DNA from: an uncultured Bacteroidales bacterium | GTDB taxonomy: Bacteria; Bacteroidota; Bacteroidia; Bacteroidales; Paludibacteraceae | DNA length: 64,000 bases | Assembly (NCBI GenBank): GCA_900318245.1 | Contig: ONJT01000001.1 | Location: forward strand, 62,001 to 126,000 | Reading direction: 5' to 3' | Made by a program: the position numbers and the translations under genes | Notes under the pieces: generated by a model | Databases searched by the model: none | What the model was told of the DNA's origin: nothing | What the model saw: only the letters and a program-made list of their open reading frames with translations | Shown here: positions 15,978 through 24,834 of the stretch, one piece after another | Layout of the letters: each line of letters opens with the position of its first letter | How positions within the stretch are numbered: the first letter of the stretch is position 1

Positions 15978-16009
15978 TTTGCACATGTCAAAAATTTTTT
16001 GTAATTTTG
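15978..16009 (+). promoter_or_regulatory. Promoter of the orphan membrane protein
   Basis: TTTG at 15978-15981, 20-base spacer, TAATTTTG at 16002-16009. Confidence 0.75.
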
Positions 16010-16051
16010 CGGCATGTTAGAGTATGCGTAAACGTACCACATGTGAAATAA

Positions 16052-17521
16052 ATGCAGAAAAGTACCTTAAACATTAGCAGAAAAAGCATCAATATCTGGA
16101 CAACAGTATTGTTGTTCGTGATGTGCATTGTCTTGCTTTTATTTTCATATAAAGGATTGAATCCTGTTGATATATGGTATAAGTGGTTTCGAGGTATACT
16201 ATGGGGAGAGTTGGGATTATTGGCTGTTCATACGATTTTGAGTTATTTCCTTGATGGTATTGTTCACAAGATAACCCAGTATAAAGTGGCAGATCCATGC
16301 CCTCATTTGATATATGAGCAGTGTCCGTTTAACAACGAGAAAGAGTGTGAATACGAAAAATCCACATGCTTATTAAGGCAACGAAAGCAAAAGAAAAGCA
16401 TGTTGAAGCCTTTTGTATTTGTGCTGTTCGTTGTTGCTGTTGGGATAATTGTATGGAGTATATTGGATGACCCAACGATTACTAAGGAAAACGTGGATTG
16501 GCTAACAATATTTCTAAGGGTTGCATTGCCGATAAGCACTTCTGTCATCGCTGCCATATTGGTGTCATGGATAATTGATATACCATCTCGTATCATGGAA
16601 GAAAAATCATTCTTTATCGACGTGATCACTTCCAATGACTATTTGTTAAAAGCGCTTGATGAAAATAAATTAACAGAACTTCATTTGCAAGCAATCAGGC
16701 ATATGCATAAACGTGATTATCCTAAAATGGCGGATGGTTTAATAGAGGTGGATAAGAAAATATGCAACATGCTTAAAATGCCGTATTATATTAATTATAG
16801 TCAATCTATGTATGTCACAAGTGATAGTGATAATTCAGGACTATTGAAAAAGAGAGTTAAAGTGGCATTTACAGCCCAGAATCCATACGGAGATAAGAAA
16901 CCGATACAAATGGACATCGGAATGGGGAACAATCTTAGTTTTGCAGACGATATATCCATTGAGCAGGCAGAAAAATTATTCAAGCTCATTGATTATAAAA
17001 TTTGTTTTGATGGAGAAGAGAAAGAATGGGATATCAAGCCATACATTAGACTTGGAGTGAAGAAAAGTATAATAGAGGGATTAGCATATAATGGAATAGT
17101 GGCGATGACACTGCAAGAATCATTAACATCGCCACTTACCAGCGAAATGATAAAGGAGCAGAAAAATATACAAGACAGAAAAGATTATGCATTAATTGAA
17201 GATATAGACAAACCGAAGCTCATGTTGGAATTCTTAGGAAAGATACATGTGAGATTTGAGTATGAAGTAAGTGTTCCGAAGGATGATAATGTATTCACAA
17301 AACGGTTAAAATATCCGGCGCGAAATTTCCATTTGGATTATGCTATAGATGATAAATTATCTGACATTTCGCTGGTGGGACAAATGATTGGCACGATTAT
17401 TGATCAAAACAGTGTAATAATAACCATTCAGCCCAATGGCAAGCAGATCACGATGAATACGCACGACTGGTTACTACCGAAGAATGGAGCAGTAGTAGTT
17501 CACGGCTCGAAACAGAAATGA
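16052..17521 (+). CDS. Orphan membrane protein
   Basis: 489 residues with four membrane segments in the first third (about 15-33, 48-66, 115-135, 148-170). Between the second and third is a Cys-rich loop (CPHLIYEQCPFNNEKECEYEKSTC, written here only by its spacing: cysteines at about 83, 90, 98 and 105) that could bind metal. The remaining 300 residues are cytosolic-looking with no motif I know. It has its own promoter and is bounded by a terminator-like hairpin at 17631, so it is a stand-alone gene. Position between mobile and defence genes suggests a defence or stress role, unproven. Confidence 0.55.
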   Translation: MQKSTLNISRKSINIWTTVLLFVMCIVLLLFSYKGLNPVDIWYKWFRGILWGELGLLAVHTILSYFLDGIVHKITQYKVADPCPHLIYEQCPFNNEKECEYEKSTCLLRQRKQKKSMLKPFVFVLFVVAVGIIVWSILDDPTITKENVDWLTIFLRVALPISTSVIAAILVSWIIDIPSRIMEEKSFFIDVITSNDYLLKALDENKLTELHLQAIRHMHKRDYPKMADGLIEVDKKICNMLKMPYYINYSQSMYVTSDSDNSGLLKKRVKVAFTAQNPYGDKKPIQMDIGMGNNLSFADDISIEQAEKLFKLIDYKICFDGEEKEWDIKPYIRLGVKKSIIEGLAYNGIVAMTLQESLTSPLTSEMIKEQKNIQDRKDYALIEDIDKPKLMLEFLGKIHVRFEYEVSVPKDDNVFTKRLKYPARNFHLDYAIDDKLSDISLVGQMIGTIIDQNSVIITIQPNGKQITMNTHDWLLPKNGAVVVHGSKQK

Positions 17522-17630
17522 AGAAAAATAAAAACAACTGATATTTAAGAATACTATGATGGTAGGAGAAATTGAATTTTAATGTATGTAAAGAAAATGG
17601 CTAATGCCAAGTAATTAACAACAAAAATCG

Positions 17631-17657
17631 AGGGATGTTCGCATGAGCATCCCTTTT
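17631..17657 (+). terminator. Terminator after the orphan membrane protein
   Basis: AGGGATG, loop, CATCCCT followed by TTT. The rest of the gap 17522-17928 holds a second inverted repeat around CATATGCTTGCATATG (17719-17745) and the reverse-strand terminator below; no gene seen. Confidence 0.6.
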
Positions 17658-17883
17658 CCGTAGACGAATCGATATATAAATGATCTTTTTAACACAAAAC
17701 GCAAAAAAATCGCATTTTATTCCCCATATGCTTGCATATGCGGGAATATTTTGTGCCTCTGCACACAATTGCGTCAACACTGTTGTCAAAATAGATTGGA
17801 CATATTAACTCGCATGAATCCACCGACCGATTAGATAGATTATCATTATTTAGGACACTGCGTATTGAGAACTACGTTTTAAC

Positions 17884-17922
17884 AAAAAAACTGAGTGCAG
17901 GGGATAAAATGCCTCTGCACTC
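17884..17922 (-). terminator. Terminator of the HNH/MBL pair (reverse strand)
   Basis: GAGTGCAG (17893-17900) pairs with CTGCACTC (17915-17922); read on the minus strand it is followed by T7. It lies six bases after the HNH stop codon. Confidence 0.8.
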
Positions 17923-17928
17923 ATTGTG

Positions 17929-18186
17929 TTAATACGGATACTTATTGCTTTTACGCTTATTCTCCGCGGATTGAAGCGGTTGGAGATTGCGAAGGCAATC
18001 TGTCCCACCTCTGCTGACAGGGTTCTTATGGTCTATCTCCCATCCCATAGCGGATTGTTTCCCGTATGAAGGACCAAAAATCTGATTCCCCTTGCAATCT
18101 TCTCTGTAGAGATTAGGATTCTTTCCTGGAATAGTTTTACCTTTCTCCCATACCTTTTGAATGGTTTCTTCTGAAAATTTTCCCAT
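17929..18186 (-). CDS. Small HNH endonuclease
   Basis: 85 residues. The core is WEIDHKNPVSRGG (about 49-61) followed by LRNLQPL and NKRKSN, a canonical single-domain HNH with D-H, N and the final N/K positions. The N-terminal half is a short basic helix region. Transcribed after the MBL-fold gene, 98 bases downstream of it, with a good terminator. Pairing of a standalone HNH with an MBL hydrolase suggests a two-gene defence or DNA-processing unit, but no named system is recognised. Confidence 0.8.
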   Translation of the reverse strand: MGKFSEETIQKVWEKGKTIPGKNPNLYREDCKGNQIFGPSYGKQSAMGWEIDHKNPVSRGGTDCLRNLQPLQSAENKRKSNKYPY

Positions 18187-18284
18187 TGCTTTAGACTAAT
18201 ACGTGTTAATATCCTATTACCCGATAGTTCGGCTGTAATCCGTTTTCCTATGCAGGTATTACAGACTCCTGCTATTCAACATGG

Positions 18285-19235
18285 TTAGTTGAAATATTTC
18301 AGTATCTCATTGATATCCGATTCTACATGCACATTGCCATCGTCATCAATGTAGATATGGCCATTACTGGTTTTTCGTTGGCAAGCCGGAGAGTCTTTGG
18401 TTGACAGATTATTAACTGCTTCACAGTAGTCGGTTGAGGCATATCGAGAATCGATCTGTCGAGCATCATCTTTTGTGTTTGGCTTCTCCGGCACAATGTT
18501 AAGTTTATGGGTTTTATGCCCTTTTATAGCATCAAACAAGGCTGTTGAGAAAGACGAACGGAGACCATGATGAGGTGTAACAAGAAAATCAACACCAAAA
18601 GTTTGTAATTTATTTTTCAGTGTTTTACCTTGCTTATTTTTTGTAGTTCCGTTTAGAAGTGCTTTCATGCCTTCTTTTTGTAAATCTCCGGGGAAGAGAA
18701 TACTATACCTGTCGTTGATATAAACGGCAAGACTGACGTTGTTGGTGTAACTCTCCGAGTCAAGAGTAGCATCATCTTCAACGGCTTTCGGATATAGATA
18801 TGCTAATGTCATTTTGTAAGGATCAGTTACCGCGAGAGGAGGATTGCGATTGGCCATCATATTTTTGAGGTATAGTACATCCTCATCATCCGGAGTGGTG
18901 ATGTGTGACCAATTGATATTCAGTTCGCTATCTGTATCTTTAGCGTTTGGAGTGGTGAGAAGAATCGGATTGAAATACTTATCAAAATCTTGAATGTCAT
19001 TGAGGTGATCCTTGTGAGGATGACTAATGATAAGTTGGTCAATTGTATAACATTCTTGTTTCGGTTTCGGCTCCAAAGGATTATTATCTCTTTCTCTCTT
19101 GCGGAAGAGGGGGAGTAAGAAATCGTTTACAGGGGAGAAGTCGCTACTTTTCCCTAAATCAATCACTAATTTTCGGTTACCGAACTCTACATAAGCGCTG
19201 AGTGCTGCGCTGACATTGAAAATAACAATTTTCAT
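18285..19235 (-). CDS. MBL-fold metallo-hydrolase (ComEC-like)
   Basis: 316 residues. The metal motif SHPHKDHLND places H72, H74, D76 and H77; a second site comes from the region FPGDLQKEG (about 175-183), and TPHHG near 220 adds a histidine. This pattern is that of the ComEC/Rec2-like beta-lactamase-fold hydrolases, which include DNA or nucleotide hydrolases. No membrane segments, so cytosolic. It is the first gene of a reverse-strand pair with the HNH nuclease. Its start lies 210 bases from the divergent glycan operon. Confidence 0.85.
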   Translation of the reverse strand: MKIVIFNVSAALSAYVEFGNRKLVIDLGKSSDFSPVNDFLLPLFRKRERDNNPLEPKPKQECYTIDQLIISHPHKDHLNDIQDFDKYFNPILLTTPNAKDTDSELNINWSHITTPDDEDVLYLKNMMANRNPPLAVTDPYKMTLAYLYPKAVEDDATLDSESYTNNVSLAVYINDRYSILFPGDLQKEGMKALLNGTTKNKQGKTLKNKLQTFGVDFLVTPHHGLRSSFSTALFDAIKGHKTHKLNIVPEKPNTKDDARQIDSRYASTDYCEAVNNLSTKDSPACQRKTSNGHIYIDDDGNVHVESDINEILKYFN

Positions 19236-19361
19236 AGCTATAAAAATTTTTAATTAAATATTGTCGTAAGTAGGACAAATAGCGTGCCGGAGCCAAATCG
19301 GCTGACAAAATGGCAGTTTTCTGTGCAAAAGAAAGAAATTCTGAAGAATTTGGCAGATAAA

Positions 19362-19393
19362 TTTGCGTATGTCATTTTTTTTCCGTATCTTTG
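19362..19393 (+). promoter_or_regulatory. Promoter of the phosphonate-glycan operon
   Basis: TTTG at 19362-19365, 20-base spacer, TATCTTTG at 19386-19393. It is the only clear promoter before the run of overlapping genes that ends at 32215. Confidence 0.8.
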
Positions 19394-19444
19394 CGGCCGA
19401 TTTGTTGTGCGCATATATGTATGCGTGCATATACGAGAATGATT

Positions 19445-20755
19445 ATGAGTAAAAAATTAGTATATCTCGGCATGATTGCCGACATTATGCATCCGGGGTT
19501 GATTAATATCATCTCGGAGGGAGCGAAGTATGGAGATGTGATGATCGGGTTGTTCACCGATAAGGCGATTGCGACGCATAAGCGGTTGCCGTATCTAACG
19601 TACGAACAACGTAAGAACGTGGTGGAGCATATCCAAGGTGTGGCGCAGGTTGTGCCGCAGGATGATTGGAGTTACGTGCCGAACCTCAAGAAGTACAAAC
19701 CCGATTATATCATCCATGGTGACGACTGGGTAGAAGGACCGGACAAGTACATCCGTGAGGAGGTGTTTGCGTTGATGAAAGAGCAAGGTGGCGAAGTGAT
19801 TGAGATTCCTTATACAAAGGGTATCTCGTCCACGGGTTTGGCTGAAGAGTTTGCCAAGATGGGAACGACTCCGCAAGCACGTATGAAGACCTTGCGGCGC
19901 TTAATTACCGCAAAACCGATTGTGCGGATTCTGGAGAGCCATAGCGGTTTGACGGGACTGATCATCGAGAACACAGCAGTGCAGAAAGACGGAAAGAACT
20001 TGGAGTTCGACGGTATGTGGGCCAGTTCGTTGACGGACTCGACGAGCAAGGGTAAGCCGGATATCGAGGCAGTTGATTTGACGACGCGTCTGCATGATTT
20101 GAACGATACGCTGGAGGTAACGACCAAGCCGGTGATCTTTGACGGAGATACGGGTGGCAAGCCGGAACACTTCCCGTTCATGGTTCGTACTTTGGAGCGA
20201 TTGGGTATATCGGCTGTGATTATTGAAGATAAGGTAGGATTGAAGCAGAACTCACTGTTCGGTACAGAAGCCAAACAGACACAGGATACGATAGAGGGAT
20301 TCTGCGATAAGATTCGGATTGGTAAGGCTGCACAGGTGACGCGGGACTTCATGATTATTGCGCGGATAGAGAGTCTAATAGCTGGTAAGCCGGTGGATGA
20401 CGCGTTGGAACGTGCTTTTGCGTATGTGGCAGCCGGTGCAGATGGTGTGATGATTCATTCGCGCAACAAGGACGGAGAGGATATTCATGAGTTCTGCAAA
20501 CGGTTCCGCGAAAAGGACAGTCACACCCCGATTGTGGTGGTGCCGACGACGTTCAACCACATCACGGAGGATGAGTTTGCGGAGTGGGGTGTGAACATCG
20601 TGATTTATGCGAACCACATGCTGCGTTCGGCGTATCCGGCTATGGTGCATTGTGCGGAGTCGATCCTGGAGCATGGACGATGCAAGGAGGCAAGCGAGGA
20701 ATACTGCATGCCGATTAAGGAGATATTGACGTTAATTCCGGGGACGAAGCAATGA
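19445..20755 (+). CDS. aepX: Phosphoenolpyruvate mutase with N-terminal cytidylyltransferase-like domain
   Basis: 436 residues from ATG 19445. Residues 1-140 resemble the nucleotidyltransferase fold, but the HxGH motif is degenerate (MHPGL), so that domain may be inactive. The mutase domain follows from about 150: FDGMWASS, DGDTGG, and the catalytic EDKVGLKQNS motif. The enzyme converts PEP to phosphonopyruvate, the first C-P bond step. The next gene, the decarboxylase that makes this unfavourable reaction go, overlaps by four bases. The product should be 2-aminoethylphosphonate for a surface glycan. Confidence 0.93.
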   Translation: MSKKLVYLGMIADIMHPGLINIISEGAKYGDVMIGLFTDKAIATHKRLPYLTYEQRKNVVEHIQGVAQVVPQDDWSYVPNLKKYKPDYIIHGDDWVEGPDKYIREEVFALMKEQGGEVIEIPYTKGISSTGLAEEFAKMGTTPQARMKTLRRLITAKPIVRILESHSGLTGLIIENTAVQKDGKNLEFDGMWASSLTDSTSKGKPDIEAVDLTTRLHDLNDTLEVTTKPVIFDGDTGGKPEHFPFMVRTLERLGISAVIIEDKVGLKQNSLFGTEAKQTQDTIEGFCDKIRIGKAAQVTRDFMIIARIESLIAGKPVDDALERAFAYVAAGADGVMIHSRNKDGEDIHEFCKRFREKDSHTPIVVVPTTFNHITEDEFAEWGVNIVIYANHMLRSAYPAMVHCAESILEHGRCKEASEEYCMPIKEILTLIPGTKQ

Positions 20756-21882
20756 TTGAACCGAAACAATTCATAGAGCGTTTGCGTACCGGTGGCGTGG
20801 AATTCTTTGCCGGAGTGCCGGACTCGCTGCTGAAGAACCTATGTGCGTATATCACGGATAATGTGAGTCGTGAGAACAATATCATTGCGGCGAACGAAGG
20901 TGGTGCGGTGGCATTGGCTGCCGGTTACCATTTGGCGACGGGAAAAACGGGATGCGTATATATGCAGAACTCGGGTGAAGGCAATGCGGTGAATCCGTTG
21001 CTGAGTCTGATGGATGCGGATGTGTACCGGATGCCGTTGCTGATGATTATAGGTTGGCGCGGAGAGCCGGGAGTGCACGATGAACCGCAGCATGTGAAGC
21101 AAGGGAAGGTGACGCTGTCGCTACTGGAAGCGATGGGGATTAAGTACGCGGTGCTGGATGAGAACTGGGAAGGACAAGTGGATGAGGCATTGCGTGTGAT
21201 ACGCGAGACAAACGGCATCTTTGCGCTGATTGTGCGGAAGGGTACGTTTGAGGAGTATAAACTGCAAAATCAGGTGGTTTCGGATTGGGCATTGGGCCGC
21301 GAGGAAGCGATAAAGATAGTCGTTGACAAACTGCGCGAAGATGATATCGTGGTGTCCACGACGGGAATGATCAGTCGGGAGTTGTTTGAGTACCGCGAGG
21401 CAAAAAATCAAGGCCATGCGCATGATTTCTTGACGGTAGGCAGTATGGGACACGCGAGTCAGATTGCACTGGGTATCGCGTTGCAGAAACCGGAGAGAAG
21501 GGTAGTGGTGTTTGACGGAGACGGTGCGCTGCTGATGCATATGGGTGGTATGGCTATTATTGGCGATTATGCACCGAAGAACCTTGTACATATCGTTTTC
21601 AATAATGGTGCGCATGATTCGGTTGGTGGCCAGCCGACAGTAGGACAGATGATTGATGTGGAAGCGATTGCAAAAGCGGTTGGTTATGCGGATGTGATAA
21701 GTGTCGATTCCCAGATGTCGCTGATGGCTGCAATGAACCATGTGAATTGCGCAGTGATTGATGGTGTGAGCCTGATTAACGTTAATGTACGGAAAGGCAA
21801 TCGCAAGGATCTTGGTAGACCCACAAATTCTCCTCAGGAGAACAAGCGATTGCTGATGGAGAATTTGGGCTCGAATGTATGA
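20752..21882 (+). CDS. aepY: Phosphonopyruvate decarboxylase
   Basis: 376 residues, thiamine diphosphate-dependent family. An N-terminal pyrimidine-binding domain (FFAGVPDSLLKNL near 18-30, NEGGAVALAAG near 46-56) and a C-terminal TPP-binding domain with GDG at about 257 and NNG about 25 residues later. It decarboxylates phosphonopyruvate to phosphonoacetaldehyde, pulling the PEP mutase reaction forward. The start overlaps the mutase stop. The 3' end and the start of the next gene run through a TGTATGATG repeat (21876-21906). Confidence 0.93.
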   Translation: MIEPKQFIERLRTGGVEFFAGVPDSLLKNLCAYITDNVSRENNIIAANEGGAVALAAGYHLATGKTGCVYMQNSGEGNAVNPLLSLMDADVYRMPLLMIIGWRGEPGVHDEPQHVKQGKVTLSLLEAMGIKYAVLDENWEGQVDEALRVIRETNGIFALIVRKGTFEEYKLQNQVVSDWALGREEAIKIVVDKLREDDIVVSTTGMISRELFEYREAKNQGHAHDFLTVGSMGHASQIALGIALQKPERRVVVFDGDGALLMHMGGMAIIGDYAPKNLVHIVFNNGAHDSVGGQPTVGQMIDVEAIAKAVGYADVISVDSQMSLMAAMNHVNCAVIDGVSLINVNVRKGNRKDLGRPTNSPQENKRLLMENLGSNV

Positions 21883-21903
21883 TGTATAAATGTATGATGT
21901 ATG

Positions 21904-23019
21904 ATGGAAATTAAGCGAAATATACTTTTGAATCCGGGTCCGGCAACGACGACGGATACGGTGAAGATGGCACAGGTGGTGCCGGATATCTGTCCGCGTG
22001 AGAAAGAGTTTGCGGGACTGATGAAAGGTTTGCGGAGCGACTTGCTAAAAGTGGTGCATGCTCCGGCAGACCAATATACGGCTGTGCTGTTCTGCGGTTC
22101 GGGAACGATAAACATCGATATCTGTCTGAACTCACTCCTGCCGGAAGGTAAGAAAGTGCTGGTGGTAAACAACGGTGCGTATAATACCCGTGCTGTGGAG
22201 GTTTGTCAAATGTATCATTTGCCGCATATTGATTTGAAATCGTCCGTTTTTGAGCAACCGGATCTGGCATTAGTCGAGAAGACGTTGCAAGAAAACGACG
22301 ATATTGCGATGGTGTATTGTTGTCATCATGAGACTGGTACCGGTGTGCTGAATCCGATTCGTGAGATTGGTGCATTGGCGCATAAGTACAGAGCGGTATT
22401 TGTGAGCGATACCACGTCGTCGTTGGGTATGATTCCGTTGGATGTGATCAAAGACAATGTGGACTTCTGCATGGCTTCCGCACAGAAAGGACTGATGGCC
22501 ATGTCGGGACTGTCGTTCATCATTGGTCGCGAGGATATCATCCGTGCGTCGAAGAACTATCCGACGCGTTCGTATTACACGAATTTGTACTTGCAATACG
22601 AGTATTTCGAGAAAACGGGTGAGATGCATTTCACACCTCCGGTGCAGACGATTTATGCGACGATTCAGGCTCTGAAGGAGTATTTTGCAGAGGGAGAGAC
22701 AGCTAAGTTTGCTCGGCATCGTCGTGTGTATGAAGCCATTCATCGCGGCATAGATAAGTTAGGATTCGAGACAGTCATAGACCCGAAGATTGAGTCGGGA
22801 TTGGTGGTGTCCGTCAAGTATCCGGATGACCCGAACTGGGATTTTGAGAAGGTGCACGACTACTGCTATGAGCAGGGATTCACTATCTATCCGGGTAAAA
22901 TCAGTACGTCAAATACGTTCCGGCTTTGCGCGCTGGGAACCATTGATGAACCGGATATTGTGGCGTTCTTCGAAGTATTTACTGACGCATTAGATCATTT
23001 TGGAATCCGTCATGATTAA
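21904..23019 (+). CDS. 2-aminoethylphosphonate-pyruvate transaminase
   Basis: 371 residues, class V aminotransferase fold. LLNPGPA at the N-terminus, GSGT near 66, and the PLP-binding lysine in SAQKGLMAMSG near 195. With mutase and decarboxylase before it, the reaction is amination of phosphonoacetaldehyde to 2-aminoethylphosphonate. Several ATGs lie in a TGTATGATG repeat at the start; ATG 21904 gives MEIKRNILLNPGPA and is the natural choice, 21901 would add one Met. It overlaps the next gene by eight bases. Confidence 0.92.
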   Translation: MEIKRNILLNPGPATTTDTVKMAQVVPDICPREKEFAGLMKGLRSDLLKVVHAPADQYTAVLFCGSGTINIDICLNSLLPEGKKVLVVNNGAYNTRAVEVCQMYHLPHIDLKSSVFEQPDLALVEKTLQENDDIAMVYCCHHETGTGVLNPIREIGALAHKYRAVFVSDTTSSLGMIPLDVIKDNVDFCMASAQKGLMAMSGLSFIIGREDIIRASKNYPTRSYYTNLYLQYEYFEKTGEMHFTPPVQTIYATIQALKEYFAEGETAKFARHRRVYEAIHRGIDKLGFETVIDPKIESGLVVSVKYPDDPNWDFEKVHDYCYEQGFTIYPGKISTSNTFRLCALGTIDEPDIVAFFEVFTDALDHFGIRHD

Positions 23020-23728
23020 GACAGCAGTGATAATGGCAGCGGGTATGGGGACGCGATTTGGCGAACGTACCGAGTTGATGCCGAAGGGGTTTATTCCGTT
23101 TAAGGGTAAGGCGATGGTGGTGCGCAGTATTGAGACGCTGATTGCATGTGGTATCGAACGAATCATCATCGGCACCGGCTACCATAAGGAGTATTATGAG
23201 GCGTTGCAAGCGCAGTATCCGCAGGTGGAGTGTTGCTTCAGTCCTCGTTTTGCCAAGACCAACAGCATGTACACGCTCTGGAACTGTCGTGAGAGGATAG
23301 GGGATGATGATTTTCTATTGTTGGAGTCGGATCTTGTGTTTGAGAAACGAGCCATTGAGTGCTTGTTAGAGGCTCCGCATGAGAGCACGATGCTGATTAC
23401 TCCGGTGACGAAGTTCCAAGACCAGTACTACGTGGAGATGGACGAAAACGGAGTGTTGACCAATTGTTCAACAGATCCGAATGCGCTGCACTATAGTGGA
23501 GAACTAGTGGGAATCCATAAACTGACCAATGATTTCTATCGTATCATGTGTCGGGAGTACGCAGCTATCGTAGATGCAAAACCAAAACTCGGATATGAAT
23601 ATGAACTGCTGGACATCTCGCAACGCATTCAGCCAATGAAGGTGATGTGCGTAGAAGGATTGCAGTGGTATGAGATAGATGATGAGGATGATCTCAAATT
23701 CGCAGAAGCGAATGTGCAAATCAGTTAA
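23012..23728 (+). CDS. pntC: Nucleotidyltransferase, probable 2-aminoethylphosphonate cytidylyltransferase
   Basis: 238 residues from ATG 23012. The N-terminal MAAGMGTRFG and MPKGF form the NTP-binding loop of sugar-nucleotide-type transferases; ESD near 108 would hold the metal. The family includes LicC-like phosphocholine cytidylyltransferases and PntC enzymes that make CMP-aminoethylphosphonate. Since the three preceding genes make aminoethylphosphonate and this gene overlaps the last of them, CMP activation of that compound is the best reading. Confidence 0.78.
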   Translation: MIKTAVIMAAGMGTRFGERTELMPKGFIPFKGKAMVVRSIETLIACGIERIIIGTGYHKEYYEALQAQYPQVECCFSPRFAKTNSMYTLWNCRERIGDDDFLLLESDLVFEKRAIECLLEAPHESTMLITPVTKFQDQYYVEMDENGVLTNCSTDPNALHYSGELVGIHKLTNDFYRIMCREYAAIVDAKPKLGYEYELLDISQRIQPMKVMCVEGLQWYEIDDEDDLKFAEANVQIS

Positions 23729-23754
23729 GAATGAGAAGTAAAAGGTAAGAGTAT

Positions 23755-24834
23755 ATGAAACTATCGAGACTAAAACATTACATTAAGCAGATTATGCCCT
23801 ACAGATGGGTATTAGAGTATGAGGAGAAGCGGGATTTTTATGCCCAGTATTTTGCATGGAAGGAAACGAATCCAAAGGTGGAGTTTGACAAGGATAGCAA
23901 GTGGGAAAATATTGTTTCGATTGAGGGATTTGGTTATAGCGGATCCGGTGCTGTAGTAGATTTGTTGCGGGAGTATGATGATTGTTTAGTGCATGGTATG
24001 GCGGAGGGTGGAAGTAAGGCTGTTGAGGCTGCAGACGACTTTGGAGAAATAGAGTTATTGACATATCCAGGTGGCTTAATAGATTTGGATACAGCTTTAG
24101 AAAAACCATCCCTAATTCATCAAGATGCGGCTATAAAGCGATTTGGAAAATTGATGTTTCGCGATAGGATTTATAATCTTGGTGCAAAATATAGAAAGTA
24201 TATATATCTGTTCTTTGACTCGATGATAGATGATGCGATTCGAGACACAAAAGGTTCATGGTCTCCGATGGTTCCAAGATTGAAAGATAATATCTTCACA
24301 TTGCGAGATTATAATAAGAAGGATTATTATGCATTGTGTCAACAATTCCTATATTCAATCTTTAATCAGCAGTATAACGGAAGTTGCAAGTATTTGGTAT
24401 TAGATCAATTATATCTTTCGACAAAGATGGGAATGGAATATGGAAGAAACTTCTTGCCAAATATGAAAAATATCGTTGTTTGGCGAGATCCGAGAGATAT
24501 ATATACTATTGCAGTAAGACAAGATATCCAGTGGTTGCCTCATGATACGGTAGAACATTTTATTAAAATAATGAGCCATCGATATGGTAATTTGGATATA
24601 GATTCGAAGGAATACCTATCTATTCGTTTTGAAGATTTGATATTGGATTATGATAAGACGGTAGGAAAGATAGAGAAGTATCTGAATTTGGGTGAGCACA
24701 AACGTCCGCAGAGTTGCTTGGATATTTCCATTTCCTGTAAGAATGTAGGTATGTGGAAAACGGCAACTGGTATTCCGCAGGAGGATTATAAAAAGATACA
24801 GAAGGCAATGCCGCAATTTTGTTACGACAAATAA
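23755..24834 (+). CDS. Sulfotransferase-like P-loop protein
   Basis: 359 residues. GFGYSGSGAV near residues 61-70 resembles the 5'-phosphosulfate loop of PAPS-dependent sulfotransferases, and WRDPRDIYT near 244-252 the 3'-phosphate motif (RDPRD). No transmembrane segment. The family acts on glycans and small molecules. Its place right after the aminoethylphosphonate genes suggests modification of the same surface glycan; whether it transfers sulfate cannot be told. The stop codon overlaps the next start by one base (TAATG). Confidence 0.65.
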   Translation: MKLSRLKHYIKQIMPYRWVLEYEEKRDFYAQYFAWKETNPKVEFDKDSKWENIVSIEGFGYSGSGAVVDLLREYDDCLVHGMAEGGSKAVEAADDFGEIELLTYPGGLIDLDTALEKPSLIHQDAAIKRFGKLMFRDRIYNLGAKYRKYIYLFFDSMIDDAIRDTKGSWSPMVPRLKDNIFTLRDYNKKDYYALCQQFLYSIFNQQYNGSCKYLVLDQLYLSTKMGMEYGRNFLPNMKNIVVWRDPRDIYTIAVRQDIQWLPHDTVEHFIKIMSHRYGNLDIDSKEYLSIRFEDLILDYDKTVGKIEKYLNLGEHKRPQSCLDISISCKNVGMWKTATGIPQEDYKKIQKAMPQFCYDK

